A DNA stretch of 64,000 nt from Bryobacterales bacterium (GCA_003166865.1 PMUP01000050.1:90283-154282); one strand, 5' to 3'; positions 18,192-27,800 are shown, numbered from the stretch's first letter. Numbers and translations: made by a program. Notes: generated by a model from the letters alone, not told the origin.

Positions 18192-19076
18192 TCAGTTCCA
18201 GCCGGTGCCGATGTCGGCGGTGCGATTTTGGATCACTGCCTGGATCTCGCGGATTTTGCCTCCGGTTATCTTGAACATTTCCGCGATGAAGCCAACCTTG
18301 TCGGCGGTTGGGCGCGCTGTGCCGCCATGGAAGAGCACGATCCCCAGGACGATGCCGCGTTCCACGTCCACCACCGGGCATCGGCGATTCGTCGCCATTA
18401 TGCCTTTGAACAGCGCCGCTTCGAATTGCTGCTCGGCGGTTCTAGGCGGCCTCCCATTCACGGACGCGTTGGTGGTCTGCACGCCGTTCTCAAATCGATT
18501 CATGCCGGGCGCGAAGGGAGCGGGTTTGAACTCGGGAGTGCCTTCCGTTTCTATCGCGTTGAAATAGGCGTCGGCCGCGGCAACCAGTTGTTCACGCGTG
18601 TTCCGTTCCTCTGGCGGAACTGTTTTGAGGTACAGGGGAGGAGTCTGGGTCAGCCGCTCCGGTGCGTAAAAACCGGCCGTTCCCTTGTGTACCACTACGG
18701 TTTCAATTTCCGTGACCTTCCGCTTCTCCACCTTGAGACGCAGAAGAAAATGGGCCGGCTCGGTGGTGTCATTCACCACCGCTTCCAAGGCTGCTCCGCC
18801 GCTTTCCGGATCCAGCGCATATAAACGATACGTGGCCGCCCCGGCGGTCTTCCAAAAGCCGTCGCCCAACTTGAGCGCCATCCCGTTTTCGGTGAATTTC
18901 ACGGACGGAGCGACGGGCAAAGTTGAAGCATCATGCTTGGCCAGCGCGCCCAGATAGAGATCGATCAGTCCCTGGAGACATTCACGATGGCAGCCGCCGC
19001 TTGCAGAGCTACACAACAACACGCCGGTGCAAATGCTCAGGCTCAGCAAGATACGTTTCGTCATGGAGACCGTCAT
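18192..19076 (-). CDS. Secreted protein of unknown function (NTF2-like regions)
   Basis: About 294 aa with an N-terminal signal peptide ('RILLSLSICTGVLLCSSASGG'). The mature part has two alpha+beta stretches typical of small cone-shaped folds, e.g. 'LQGLIDLYLGALAKHDASTLPVAPSVKFTENG' (split) and a later 'AADAYFNAIETEGTPEFKPAPFAPGMNRFENG' (split), resembling SnoaL/NTF2-like proteins. The resemblance is weak and from pattern only. The ATG at 19076 has AGGAGG eight bases upstream, which decides against the longer frame from 19139. A second ATG at 19064 is possible. It is divergent from the MerR-XRE-cupin regulator gene. Confidence 0.65.
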   Translation of the reverse strand: MTVSMTKRILLSLSICTGVLLCSSASGGCHRECLQGLIDLYLGALAKHDASTLPVAPSVKFTENGMALKLGDGFWKTAGAATYRLYALDPESGGAALEAVVNDTTEPAHFLLRLKVEKRKVTEIETVVVHKGTAGFYAPERLTQTPPLYLKTVPPEERNTREQLVAAADAYFNAIETEGTPEFKPAPFAPGMNRFENGVQTTNASVNGRPPRTAEQQFEAALFKGIMATNRRCPVVDVERGIVLGIVLFHGGTARPTADKVGFIAEMFKITGGKIREIQAVIQNRTADIGTGWN

Positions 19077-19121
19077 CGGGAATGCCTCCTGGTGGAGTTT
19101 TGCTCTCGATAGTCTACTTGA

Positions 19122-19149
19122 TTGATCCGCCGGCGTCACTTGGTATACT
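19122..19149 (+). promoter_or_regulatory. Probable promoter of the MerR-XRE-cupin gene
   Basis: TTGATC (19122-19127), a 16-bp spacer and TATACT (19144-19149). The expected start point is near 19156, about two bases before the TTG start codon at 19158. If correct, this transcript is again nearly leaderless. Confidence 0.45.
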
Positions 19150-19157
19150 AGACATCC

Positions 19158-20027
19158 TTGTCCAAGGCTCCTTCCAACTCACGCTCCAAAACTGCAGATC
19201 GCAAAAAGAAAGTGCCGCGTTCCGTGAGGAAAGTCGGCGAAGCGCTGAAGGTGGGCGCGGTGGCCGAACGCTTGGGAGTGTCGGCCTCCATGGTGCGCTC
19301 GTGGGAGAAGCTCGGGCTGGCCAGCCCCGCGCGCAGCCAGAGCAAGTACCGGCTCTACACCAATGACGACCTGCGGGTTCTGCGGCGCGCTATTTACTTG
19401 CGGCGAGTACAAGGATTGAACGCACCCGCGATCCTGAATCAACTGAAGCAAGAGGGGCTGCTCAATCATCGCGCCGCGGGCCCGGCGGAAGAACAGTCGT
19501 CCATCGGCCCGCGGTTTCGCAAGCTGCGCCTGCAGCGCGGAGAATCGCTCGCCACGGTGGCCAACACGGTGGGCGTGTCCATCGGTTTCCTCAGCAACCT
19601 GGAGCGTTCGCAGAGCGGCGCGTCCATCAGCATCATGCGCAAGCTGGCGCAGTATTACGGTCTCAATATTCTCGATCTATTCAATCCCATCGACGGCACT
19701 GGACCGTTGGTGAGGCCGCAGGATCGCAAGAGCCTGGAAGGCGGGCCCGGCGTTCAAATGGAGCTGCTGGCATCCGGGAAGATAACGATGGAGCCGCATC
19801 TGTTTCGCCTGGCTCCGGGAGCCGGCAGCGGCGAATCCTACTCGCACGAAGGCGAGGAGTTTCTGTATCTGGTGCGTGGCCGGCTGGACATCGAGTTGGC
19901 GGGCGAGCAATTCCAGCTGCGGGCGGGCGATAGCTTCTATTTCAGCAGCAAGACTCAGCATCGCTGGTCCAATCCCGGAAAGACCGAGACGCTGATCCTC
20001 TGGATTAACACTCCGCCGACTTTTTAG
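19158..20027 (+). CDS. MerR-XRE-cupin three-domain transcriptional regulator
   Basis: A 289-aa protein with two DNA-binding domains. Residues about 30-100 are a MerR-type winged helix ('VGAVAERLGVSASMVRSWEKLGL', split; 'SKYRLYTNDDLRVLRRAIYL'). Residues 117-173 are an XRE/Cro helix-turn-helix ('LRLQRGESLATVANTVGVS', 'GFLSNLERSQSGASI'). Residues 205-287 are a small cupin sensor ('SYSHEGEEFLYLVRGRLDIEL', 'QHRWSNPG'). The XRE-cupin half matches the common PuuR-like architecture; the MerR addition is unusual. No ATG precedes the MerR domain, so the TTG at 19158 is the best start, with GTG codons further in as alternatives. The ligand is unknown. Confidence 0.85.
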   Translation: MSKAPSNSRSKTADRKKKVPRSVRKVGEALKVGAVAERLGVSASMVRSWEKLGLASPARSQSKYRLYTNDDLRVLRRAIYLRRVQGLNAPAILNQLKQEGLLNHRAAGPAEEQSSIGPRFRKLRLQRGESLATVANTVGVSIGFLSNLERSQSGASISIMRKLAQYYGLNILDLFNPIDGTGPLVRPQDRKSLEGGPGVQMELLASGKITMEPHLFRLAPGAGSGESYSHEGEEFLYLVRGRLDIELAGEQFQLRAGDSFYFSSKTQHRWSNPGKTETLILWINTPPTF

Positions 20028-20063
20028 GTGCACCGCTGACAATGAGCGCAGCGCCCGGCAGTC

Positions 20064-20417
20064 CTACTCGGGCTTTGCCGATTTTTCCATCTCGGCCTGT
20101 TCCATCGCCGACATTTCACGAAGGATGGCCTTGTAGATCGCTTCGACGGCTGGGCCCGTCAGCGGCGCGCGGGCTTGCCCGGCTGCACGGCGCAGCACCT
20201 GCTCTTCCCGCCCAGGCGCGCTCGCGGGCGAGTGGAACTGCTTCTTGATGAGCCCTACTTCGCGCACCACCTGCGCCCGCTCGTTGAGCAGTTTTACGAT
20301 TTGGTCGTCAATGGAGTCGATGCGCTGCCGGGACGAGTTCAGCGCTCCGGTTAGGTCCGTGTTCTGAGCGAAAAGCGCAACCGCCGAAAAGCCGACCAAC
20401 AAGTATCGCATGGACAT
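20064..20417 (-). CDS. Exported AroQ-type chorismate mutase
   Basis: A 117-aa protein: signal peptide 'MRYLLVGFSAVALFAQ', then an all-helical AroQ core with 'SSRQRIDSIDDQIVKLLNERAQVVREVGLIKK' (split) and a C-terminal helix 'VEAIYKAILREMSAMEQ'. Key residues of the fold (R-x-x-I-D-x-I-D, L-x-x-R, K) are present. Export suggests a periplasmic chorismate mutase like the secreted *AroQ enzymes; why chorismate would be converted there is unclear. Start candidates are ATG 20417 and ATG 20411, two codons apart. On this strand a TACAAT box ends about ten bases before 20417, suggesting a nearly leaderless message. It is divergent from the oxalate decarboxylase gene. Confidence 0.82.
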   Translation of the reverse strand: MSMRYLLVGFSAVALFAQNTDLTGALNSSRQRIDSIDDQIVKLLNERAQVVREVGLIKKQFHSPASAPGREEQVLRRAAGQARAPLTGPAVEAIYKAILREMSAMEQAEMEKSAKPE

Positions 20418-20450
20418 TTGATAGCATTGTACGCTGAGAGGAGAAATCCC

Positions 20451-21644
20451 ATGCCCGATGAACGAGGTACTGACCGGCAAGCCGGTACTGACCGGTCAGC
20501 CGGTATTGACCGGCGAGCGCTGTTTAGCGCCATATCCAACGTTTCCCTCGGCCTGGCCGCGACGGCGGTCATCGCCGAACAGGTGAAGGCGGCCCCATCC
20601 GAGGAGACCAAGGTCGAAGAACTGGAGCCCTTCAAGTACGATATCGAGAGCGAGACGGGCTGGGTTGGCCCAGGCGGCTCCGCCAAAGAGGCGACGGTCA
20701 AACAGCTACCCGTTTCGCAGACCATCGCCGGCGTATCCATGCGACTCGAGCCGGGCGCCATTCGCGAATTGCACTGGCACGCGCTGGCCGCCGAGTGGGC
20801 CTATGTGATCACCGGCCGCTGCCGCACTACCGTCATCACGCCGAATGGCCAGGCCGAAGTGGATGATTTCGAGGTAGGCGACACCTGGTATTTTCCGCGA
20901 GGCCACGGGCACGCCATCCAGGCGCTCGGTCCGGGCGAATGCCATTTCCTGCTCGGATTCGACAACGGGCACTTCTCCGAATTCGGGACGTTCAGCATCA
21001 CCGATTGGATCGCGCGCACGCCCCGCCACGTTTTGGCGCGGAATCTGAATCTTCCCGAAGCCGCATTTGCTCAGCTACCGCAGAAGGAGTTGTATATCGG
21101 TCCCGGACAGGTTCCGCCCGCGGTGGAAGACATTCGAAATTCGGAACTGCAACCGAGCCAATCCGCCCACAAGTTCCGTATGGGGAAGATGCCGCCTAAG
21201 GTTTTCGAAGGCGGCGAGGAGCGGATCGTCAGCTCGAACGAATTTCCGATCCAGACCACCATTACCGCGAACCGCATGGATCTGAAACCAGGGGCGTTGC
21301 GCGAATTGCACTGGCACCCGCACGCCGACGAGTGGCAATTCTATACGAAGGGCCGCGGGCGAGTCACCATCTTCGGCTCGCACGGGCGCGTGAAGACCGA
21401 GGAGTTCGGACCCGGGCACGTAGCCTTCATCAAGCAGGGCTACGGACACTATATCGAGCAGGTGGGCGATGAACCCACTCAAATCCTGATTCTGTTCAAC
21501 AGCGGCCTGTATCAGGAGATCTCGCTGACGAACTGGTTGGGTGGCAATCCGAATTCGCTGCTGACCAGCAATTTCGGAATCGGCAAGGACCAGCTCGATC
21601 GCTTGCCGAAGAAGGAAGTCGGGATACTGGGCAAGCGGGGCTAG
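20451..21644 (+). CDS. oxdC: Bicupin oxalate decarboxylase with Tat signal
   Basis: A 397-aa bicupin. Cupin 1 has the Mn ligands His108, His110, Glu115 and His154 ('HWHALAAEW', 'FPRGHGHAIQAL'). Cupin 2 has His287, His289, Glu294 and His333 ('HWHPHADEW', 'GYGHYIEQ'). The active-site lid 'SEFGT' (176-180) corresponds to SENST of Bacillus OxdC, keeping the essential Glu (Glu177) but changing N-S to F-G. Twin Arg21-Arg22 in 'DRRALFSAI' plus a hydrophobic stretch indicate Tat export. It should convert oxalate to formate and CO2 in the periplasm. The start at 20451 follows GAGGAG. The N-terminal 18 residues are three 6-aa repeats. Confidence 0.9.
   Translation: MPDERGTDRQAGTDRSAGIDRRALFSAISNVSLGLAATAVIAEQVKAAPSEETKVEELEPFKYDIESETGWVGPGGSAKEATVKQLPVSQTIAGVSMRLEPGAIRELHWHALAAEWAYVITGRCRTTVITPNGQAEVDDFEVGDTWYFPRGHGHAIQALGPGECHFLLGFDNGHFSEFGTFSITDWIARTPRHVLARNLNLPEAAFAQLPQKELYIGPGQVPPAVEDIRNSELQPSQSAHKFRMGKMPPKVFEGGEERIVSSNEFPIQTTITANRMDLKPGALRELHWHPHADEWQFYTKGRGRVTIFGSHGRVKTEEFGPGHVAFIKQGYGHYIEQVGDEPTQILILFNSGLYQEISLTNWLGGNPNSLLTSNFGIGKDQLDRLPKKEVGILGKRG
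20466..20519. repeat. Three tandem 18-bp units at the 5' end of the oxalate decarboxylase gene
   Basis: Units GGTACTGACCGGCAAGCC, GGTACTGACCGGTCAGCC and GGTATTGACCGGCGAGCG at 20466, 20484 and 20502 encode G-T-D-R-Q-A, G-T-D-R-S-A and G-I-D-R-R-A. The last unit supplies the twin arginine of the Tat signal. The middle unit contains the palindrome TGACCGGTCA. Confidence 0.88.
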
Positions 21645-21762
21645 GAAGCTTCGCCTGCCAGGAGCGTGATCCCGAGTTCCTCGGAGCGCCAGTACTCTGT
21701 GGTTTCGGTCACGGACGCCTGTTTCAGTAACGTTGCGGTCGATCGGTTACCTCGCACCATGA

Positions 21763-22194
21763 CTGACGGCACTGAAAAAACAAGCGCAGAATTTCCAGAA
21801 GAGCCATCGGTGCGCGCATATCCCCATCTTTAACGGCCATCTGTTCTCTGCCCGCCGCGAAGCCGCCGACCAACGCGCCCTGGAAGCCGATCAGCGGCTC
21901 AGGGATGAGGTACAACGGATCAGCCGGGATGTTCGTGTAGCTTGGGCCAGTGCGAACGACGCCTACCAGCGCATCGATGTCACCGCGCAGTTTCTCCGGC
22001 AAGGCACGCTGGCTCTGCAACTGGCGCAGGGGCGGTACGATTTGAGCCTGGCTTCGATCGTTGAGCTGACCCAGGCGCAGTTGAACGTTACCGAAGCCGC
22101 CATCGAGAATCTCAGCGCCAAGTACGACTATGAGACTCAATACTCGGCGCTTCAGTATACGCTTGACCTTCTCCGCCAGACCGTAACTGCCTGA
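21763..22194 (+). pseudogene. Relic of a TolC-family outer membrane efflux protein (C-terminal part)
   Basis: An open frame without a start codon encodes about 125 residues typical of the end of TolC/OMF proteins: 'HIPIFNGHLFSARREAADQR', a long coiled-coil stretch, 'QGRYDLSLASIVELTQAQLNVTEA' (split) and a normal stop at 22192-22194. The first ~300 residues expected are missing, and the frame is closed by a TGA at 21760-21762. The 21645-21762 stretch upstream holds no gene. It precedes a metal-efflux operon whose own outer membrane protein is different, so this is probably left over from a third efflux system replaced or deleted here. Confidence 0.75.
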
Positions 22195-22210
22195 TTCTCC
22201 GGATCGGTAT

Positions 22211-22250
22211 CCGTAAGATTACTTGTCTAGTCGAAAGATTTAATCGATCG
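22211..22250 (+). promoter_or_regulatory. Putative regulator boxes upstream of the first czc operon
   Basis: The 214-bp gap between the TolC relic and czcC holds CCGTAAGATTAC (22211) and TCGAAAGATTTAATCGATCG (22231-22250). A closely similar CTGAAAGATAATCGAACGA occurs upstream of the second czc operon (30152-30170). An AT-rich stretch around 22288-22310 is a likely -10 region, but no convincing -35 box is visible. Confidence 0.35.
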
Positions 22251-22408
22251 TACCACGTTTCAAGGACTTCCCGACGACATGCTCATGACATATTTATATC
22301 TTTTGGATATCCTAACGGATGAGACTACACCTCCTCCGGATGGCCGGGCCGATGCTTGATTGGTGTACTCCACGATCCTCCCTGTGCCGCGGTGCGTGTG
22401 AACCTAAG

Positions 22409-23701
22409 ATGTGGAACCTCGAATACTTGATTACGCGCTGCTGCGTTTGGTCCTTCGTGCTGGCTGGATTGGCGGCCAGCGCTCAGGCGCAGCCGCACAA
22501 TTTCACTTGGCAGGAGCTACGTGACAAGTTTCAGCAGAACAACCCGACCATGCGGGCCGCGCAAATCGGCATCGACGAGTCCCGCGCCCAGGAGATCACG
22601 GCGTACTTGCGGCCCAATCCGGATTTGACCGGAGCGTTTGACCAGATGAACTTTCTTTCGACGCAGCCTCCGCCGAGCGGTGGCCCAAGTGTCTACAGCC
22701 CGTTCGCCTACGCGTTCCCCTCGGCATCCATCAGTTATCTGCACGAGCGGCAGCACAAACGTGAACTGCGGCTGGAAAGCGCGCAAAAAGGAACGGCGAT
22801 TACGATTTCGCAATATGCGGATCAGGAGCGAAACCTGTTATTCAATCTGCGCACCGCATTCGTGCAGACGCTGCAGCAGAAAGCGATTTTGGATCTCACC
22901 AAACAGAGTCTGGCTTTTTACAACCGCTTGCTGGACGTGAGCAATGAGCGGCTCAAGGCCGGAGATATCGCGCGGGTGGATTTCCAGCGACTGGTGCTTC
23001 AGCGGGTGCAGTTCGAGACGGACGTGCAGACTGCCATCGTAAACTTGCGCACCGCGAAGATCCAGTTGCTGATGCTGCTCAACGATCGCACTCCGGTGGA
23101 ACAGTTCGACGTAACGGGAACATTCGATTTTTCCACCGAAGCTCGGCCGCTCGAGGAATTCCGCGAGCTGGCGCTCCAAAACCGGCCCGACCTGAAAGCC
23201 GCCCTGCAATCGGTGGACAAGGCGCAGACGGATCACAAGCTGGCCGTTGCCAATGGTTCCACCGATCCGACGTTCGGCGCGGACTTTGCGCGCAATCCGC
23301 CCATCCCGGTCTACCTCGGAGTCAATGTCAGCATTCCGCTGCGCATCTTCGATCGGAACCAAGGCGAGAAGCTGAAAACGCAAGAGGAGGTCACGCGCAA
23401 TGAACGGTTGCGCGACGCGGCCACGGCGCAAGTGTTCAGTGACGTTGATTCGGCTTATGCCACCCTCGAAAGCAATCTGATCTTGTTACACCCATACAAG
23501 GAAATCTACCTGCAGGACGCTACCGAGGTTCGCGAAACCGTTTCGTTCGCTTACACCCGGGGCGGAGCGTCACTGTTGGACTTCTTGCAGGCGCAACAAG
23601 ACTACCGCAGCACGCAGCTCAACTACTTGAACCTGGTGGGCGCCTACTTGACCGCTGCTGCGCAGCTGAATCTGTCGGTGGGACAGGAGGTTATTCAATG
23701 A
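22409..23701 (+). CDS. czcC: CzcC-like outer membrane efflux protein (first operon)
   Basis: About 430 aa, an OMF/TolC-type trimeric channel subunit for heavy-metal RND export. The signal peptide ('WSFVLAGLAASAQAQ') is followed by 'NFTWQELRDKFQQNNPTMRAAQIGI' (split) and two long coiled-coil repeats. 'RPDLKAALQSVDKAQ' and 'GGASLLDFLQAQQDYRSTQLNYLNLVG' (split) are typical. The frame continues upstream to 22319, but comparison with the second-operon copy (30266) places the signal peptide best with ATG 22409; no clear Shine-Dalgarno is seen. It overlaps czcB by four bases (ATGA). Confidence 0.85.
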   Translation: MWNLEYLITRCCVWSFVLAGLAASAQAQPHNFTWQELRDKFQQNNPTMRAAQIGIDESRAQEITAYLRPNPDLTGAFDQMNFLSTQPPPSGGPSVYSPFAYAFPSASISYLHERQHKRELRLESAQKGTAITISQYADQERNLLFNLRTAFVQTLQQKAILDLTKQSLAFYNRLLDVSNERLKAGDIARVDFQRLVLQRVQFETDVQTAIVNLRTAKIQLLMLLNDRTPVEQFDVTGTFDFSTEARPLEEFRELALQNRPDLKAALQSVDKAQTDHKLAVANGSTDPTFGADFARNPPIPVYLGVNVSIPLRIFDRNQGEKLKTQEEVTRNERLRDAATAQVFSDVDSAYATLESNLILLHPYKEIYLQDATEVRETVSFAYTRGGASLLDFLQAQQDYRSTQLNYLNLVGAYLTAAAQLNLSVGQEVIQ

Positions 23702-24864
23702 ATCCGATGAATCGCAACCGATTTGTGCTCATTGCCGGGTGCATGAGCTTAAGTTTTGTCCTCCCCCTGAGCTTTGTACTAACCGGATGCGGATCGAAGG
23801 TACAGGCGGATGCCAAAGCGGAAGCGCCCCCGGCCGCGCAAGTGGAGAACGAAACGGACGGCAGCCTTTTCAAAGTGGACCACAGCGAGCAGTTTCCGGT
23901 TGTGACTGCCGGCGAGCACGATACCGCTCCGGAGCTTAAAACGACGGGCTCCGTGAGCGCCGACGTTTCACGCAACATTCCCGTGATCTCACTCGCTTCC
24001 GGCCGAATCGTCGAGATTGACGCCCGGCTGGGGGACAGCGTGACGAAAGGGCAGTTGCTATTGAAGGTGCAGAGTCAAGACATCGCGCAAGCCTTCTCGG
24101 ACTACCGGCAAGCGATGGCGGACGAACAGCTGGCCAAGACGCAACTGGAACGGGCCAAGATCCTGTTGGACAAAGGCGCGATTGCCAAGAAAGACGAGGA
24201 AGTGGCCGAGGACACCGAATTGAAAGCTAAGGTGACCACCGAGACCACGGTTGACCACCTCCGGGTTTTAGGCGCCGATATGGAACATCCCAGTACCATC
24301 ATTGAGATCCATGCACCTGTATCGGGTGTGATTACCGATCAACAAGTGACCGCCGCGGCGGGCGTGAAGACGCTGGACAATTCACCGAATCTCTTCACCA
24401 TCTCGGATCTGTCGCGCGTATGGATTATTTGCGATGTCTACGAAAACGATATGTCGTTCGTTCACGTCGGCGAGTATGCCGACATTCATTTGAACGCTTA
24501 TCCCAACGTGGTATTAAAGGCGCGCATCGCCAACATCGCGCCCACGCTGGATCCCAATATTCGAACCGCCAAAGTACGGCTGGAAGTGGACAACCCCGGC
24601 ATTCTGCGCTTCGGGATGTTCGTCACCGCCACCTTCCAGGGGATGCAGAGAGAAATGCATGCCACGGTTCCGGCCACGGCCGTTCTGCACATGCATGATC
24701 GCGACTGGGTTTACTCCCCTGCTGGGAAAAATCAGTTTCGCAGAATCGAGGTCATGGGAGGGAACATGCTCCCGGGCGGTCTGCAGGAAATCGCCTCGGG
24801 CATCAAGCCCGGACAGCAGGTGATCTCGAACGCCCTGGTTCTTCAGGCCACGGTGGAGCAGTAA
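23698..24864 (+). CDS. czcB: CzcB-like periplasmic adaptor (membrane fusion protein), first operon
   Basis: A 388-aa adaptor linking the RND pump to the outer membrane channel. The N-terminus has a lipoprotein-like signal ('LSFVLTGCGSK', Cys after TG). Then come the lipoyl half 'LASGRIVEIDARLGDSVTKGQLLLKV' (split), a hairpin, and beta-barrel segments 'SDLSRVWIICDVYENDMSFVHVGEYADIHL' (split). CzcB-type metal-chelating N-domain His clusters are absent. The start overlaps the czcC stop. It is closely related to the adaptor at 31582. Confidence 0.9.
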   Translation: MNPMNRNRFVLIAGCMSLSFVLPLSFVLTGCGSKVQADAKAEAPPAAQVENETDGSLFKVDHSEQFPVVTAGEHDTAPELKTTGSVSADVSRNIPVISLASGRIVEIDARLGDSVTKGQLLLKVQSQDIAQAFSDYRQAMADEQLAKTQLERAKILLDKGAIAKKDEEVAEDTELKAKVTTETTVDHLRVLGADMEHPSTIIEIHAPVSGVITDQQVTAAAGVKTLDNSPNLFTISDLSRVWIICDVYENDMSFVHVGEYADIHLNAYPNVVLKARIANIAPTLDPNIRTAKVRLEVDNPGILRFGMFVTATFQGMQREMHATVPATAVLHMHDRDWVYSPAGKNQFRRIEVMGGNMLPGGLQEIASGIKPGQQVISNALVLQATVEQ

Positions 24865-24879
24865 GGAGCCGAGCCGCTA

Positions 24880-27800
24880 ATGATTCGCAAGATCGTAGAT
24901 TTTTCGCTCAACAATCGCTTCATCGTTCTTGCGATCGCTATTTTGCTGCTGGTTTGGGGCGCTATCTCGTTCCACAATCTGCCGGTGGAAGCGTATCCGG
25001 ACGTGGCGAACAACTACGTCGAGATCATCACGCAGTGGCCGGGCATATCGGCGGAGCAGATCGAGCAGCAGGTGACGATCCCCTTGGAAATTGCCATGAA
25101 CGGGATTCCCGACGTGGTGAATCTACGCTCGTTCTCGCTATTCGGACTTTCCGATTTGAAGCTGGTCTTTGAAGACGGATCCGAGAACGCCTGGAATCGG
25201 GAACGGGTGCTGGAGCGGCTGGCGCAAGTCACACTGCCGCCCAACGTCAATCCGCAGATGGGGACCGACTGGAGCCCCGTCGGACAGATCTATTTCTTCA
25301 CGCTGCGCAGCACCAATCCAAAATATGACGTGATGGAGTTGAAGTCACTCGAAGATTGGGTGATCGAAAAGAACTTCAAGTCCGTCCCCAACGTGGTGGA
25401 CGTCGCCAGCTTCGGCGGTCCCACGCGCGAGTATCAAGTGCGCATCGATCCGGAGAAGCTCATCTCCTACGGACTGAGCATCGGTCAGGTGGAGCAGCAA
25501 CTGACGAATAACAACGCCAATGCGGGCGGCAGCTTCATTGAGGCGGGTTTGCAACAGGTGAACGTGCGGGAAGTCGGCATGGCGAACAATGTGCGTGACA
25601 TCGCCGACACGGTGATCAAAACGCAGAACGGAACGCCCCTGCACGTCGGCGATATTGCAACCGTGGCGCAAGGTCCTAAGATACGTCTGGGCCAATTTGG
25701 CCGGGCGATTCGCCGCGAAAACGGAAAGATCATCAACAACGACGACGTGGTTTCCGGGATCGTTCTCCTGCGGAAAGGCGCGGATTCGGACGACGTGCTC
25801 AAGGGAATTCATGCCAAGGTAGATGAGCTCAATAACTTGATTCTCCCGGCCGGAGTGAAGGTGGTTCCGTTTATCGATCGCAGCGAGCTGGTGGAGTTTA
25901 CGACGCACACCGTGCTGCATAATCTGACCGAGGGCATCATCCTGGTCGTCATCATCTTGTTCTTGTTTCTTGGCAACACACGTGCCGCGCTAATCGTGGC
26001 TGTAACTATCCCCTTTTCGCTGCTGTTCGCGTCCATCTGCCTGAGCCTCCGCCATATCCCGGCAAATCTGTTGTCATTGGGCGCCCTCGATTTCGGGATG
26101 GTGGTGGACGGCGCGGTAGTGATGATCGAAAACATCGTGCGGCACCTGCACGAGCAGCGCACTGGAGATGGCCAGCGCATGTCGGTCGCTAACCAGATTC
26201 GCACCGCGGCTCACGAAGTGCAGCGGCCGGTCTTTTACGCCATCACGATCATCATAACGGCCTATATCCCGATCTTCACGCTGCAGCGGGTAGAGGGCCG
26301 GCTCTTCAAACCGATGGCTTGGACGGTGGCGTTCGCGCTCCTCGGCGCGCTTCTGTTCTCGATCATCGTATCGCCGGTTTTGGCATCCTTCCTGTTCCGG
26401 CGCGGCGCCAAGGAATGGGAAAACCCGGTGATGGGATTCCTCACAGCGCGCTATCGCAAAGCTGTGCGCTGGTCCATTCGCGAGCGCTGGATCCCAATTT
26501 CAGTTGGAGTTCTTGCGATTAGCGCGATGGTATTCCTCGCCACCAGCGGTGTCATCGGCTCCGAGTTTCTTCCTCATCTGGATGAGGGCGCTTTGTGGGT
26601 ACGCGGCACGTTCGCGCCTAGCACGGGACAGACCGAGGGCGTCCGCGTGGCGAATCTGGCGCGCCTGGCGCTGGCGTCGTTTCCCGAAGCCACCATCGTT
26701 ACCAGCCAGGTGGGACGCCCGGACGACGGCACCGACACCACCGGTTTCTTCAACACCGAATATTGCGTGGACCTGAAGCCGAAAGAAAAGTGGCGCCCTG
26801 TATTTCACCAGGACAAGGAAGAACTCATCGCCGCCATGAATCGGGAACTGGTGAAAATCCCAGGAGCCATTTGGAACTTCTCGCAACCCATCGCCGACAA
26901 CATGGAAGAGGCCGTTAGCGGCGTCAAGGGACAGCTTGCAACCAAGATTTACGGCGACGACTTGAGAACGCTGGAAGACAAAGCAGACGAGACGGTAAAG
27001 GTGATGCGCACCATTCCAGGCGTCGAGGATCTGGGAGTTTTCCGCCTGCTGGGGCAGCCCAACTTGAACGTGACGGTGGACCGTCAGCAAGCCGCGCGGT
27101 TTCAGCTGAACGTGGCCGACATCCAGGACGCCGTCCAGACCGCCGTTGGCGGCAATGCGCTGACGCAGGTCCTGCAGGGTGAACAACGCTACGATCTGGT
27201 GGCCCGCTATCTGGCGCCTTACCGCGACACGCGCGAGGCCATCCAGAACATTCGGCTGCTATCGCCGTCGGGTGAGCGCGTTTCACTTGCGCAGCTTTCC
27301 AAGATAGAAATGCGGGACGGTGGATCGGAAATCTATCGCGAGGGCAATCAGCGCTATGTCGCGGTGAAGTACAGTGTGCGAGGACGCGACCTGGGAAGCA
27401 CCGTGGAGGAAGCCATCAGCAAGGTCGCGAAGCAAGTCCAGTTGCCGCGTGGTTATCGCATTAAGTGGGAGGGTGAGTACGAAAGCGAGAAGCGCGCCGC
27501 CCGGCGACTGTCCATTATCGTGCCTCTGACGGTTCTCATCATATTCGTGATTTTATACGCCATGTTCAAATCGCTCAAATGGGCCTCCCTCATCATCCTT
27601 AACGTGATGATGACGCCCCTCGGCGGTTTGCTGGCCTTGCTCGTAACGCACACCCACTTCAGCGTGTCCTCGGGCATCGGATTTCTCGCGCTGTTCGGAG
27701 TTTCGGTGCAAACCGGCGTGATCATGCTGGAGTACATCAATCAAAGACGCACACGCGGACATTCCATCGAGGAAGCCGCGGTGGAAGGCGCGGTTCTTCG

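Noticed and set aside
22241-22250. TAATCGATCG as a further TetR-type operator
   Set aside because: It shares only the central CGATCG; the flanking ACC and GGT arms are absent.
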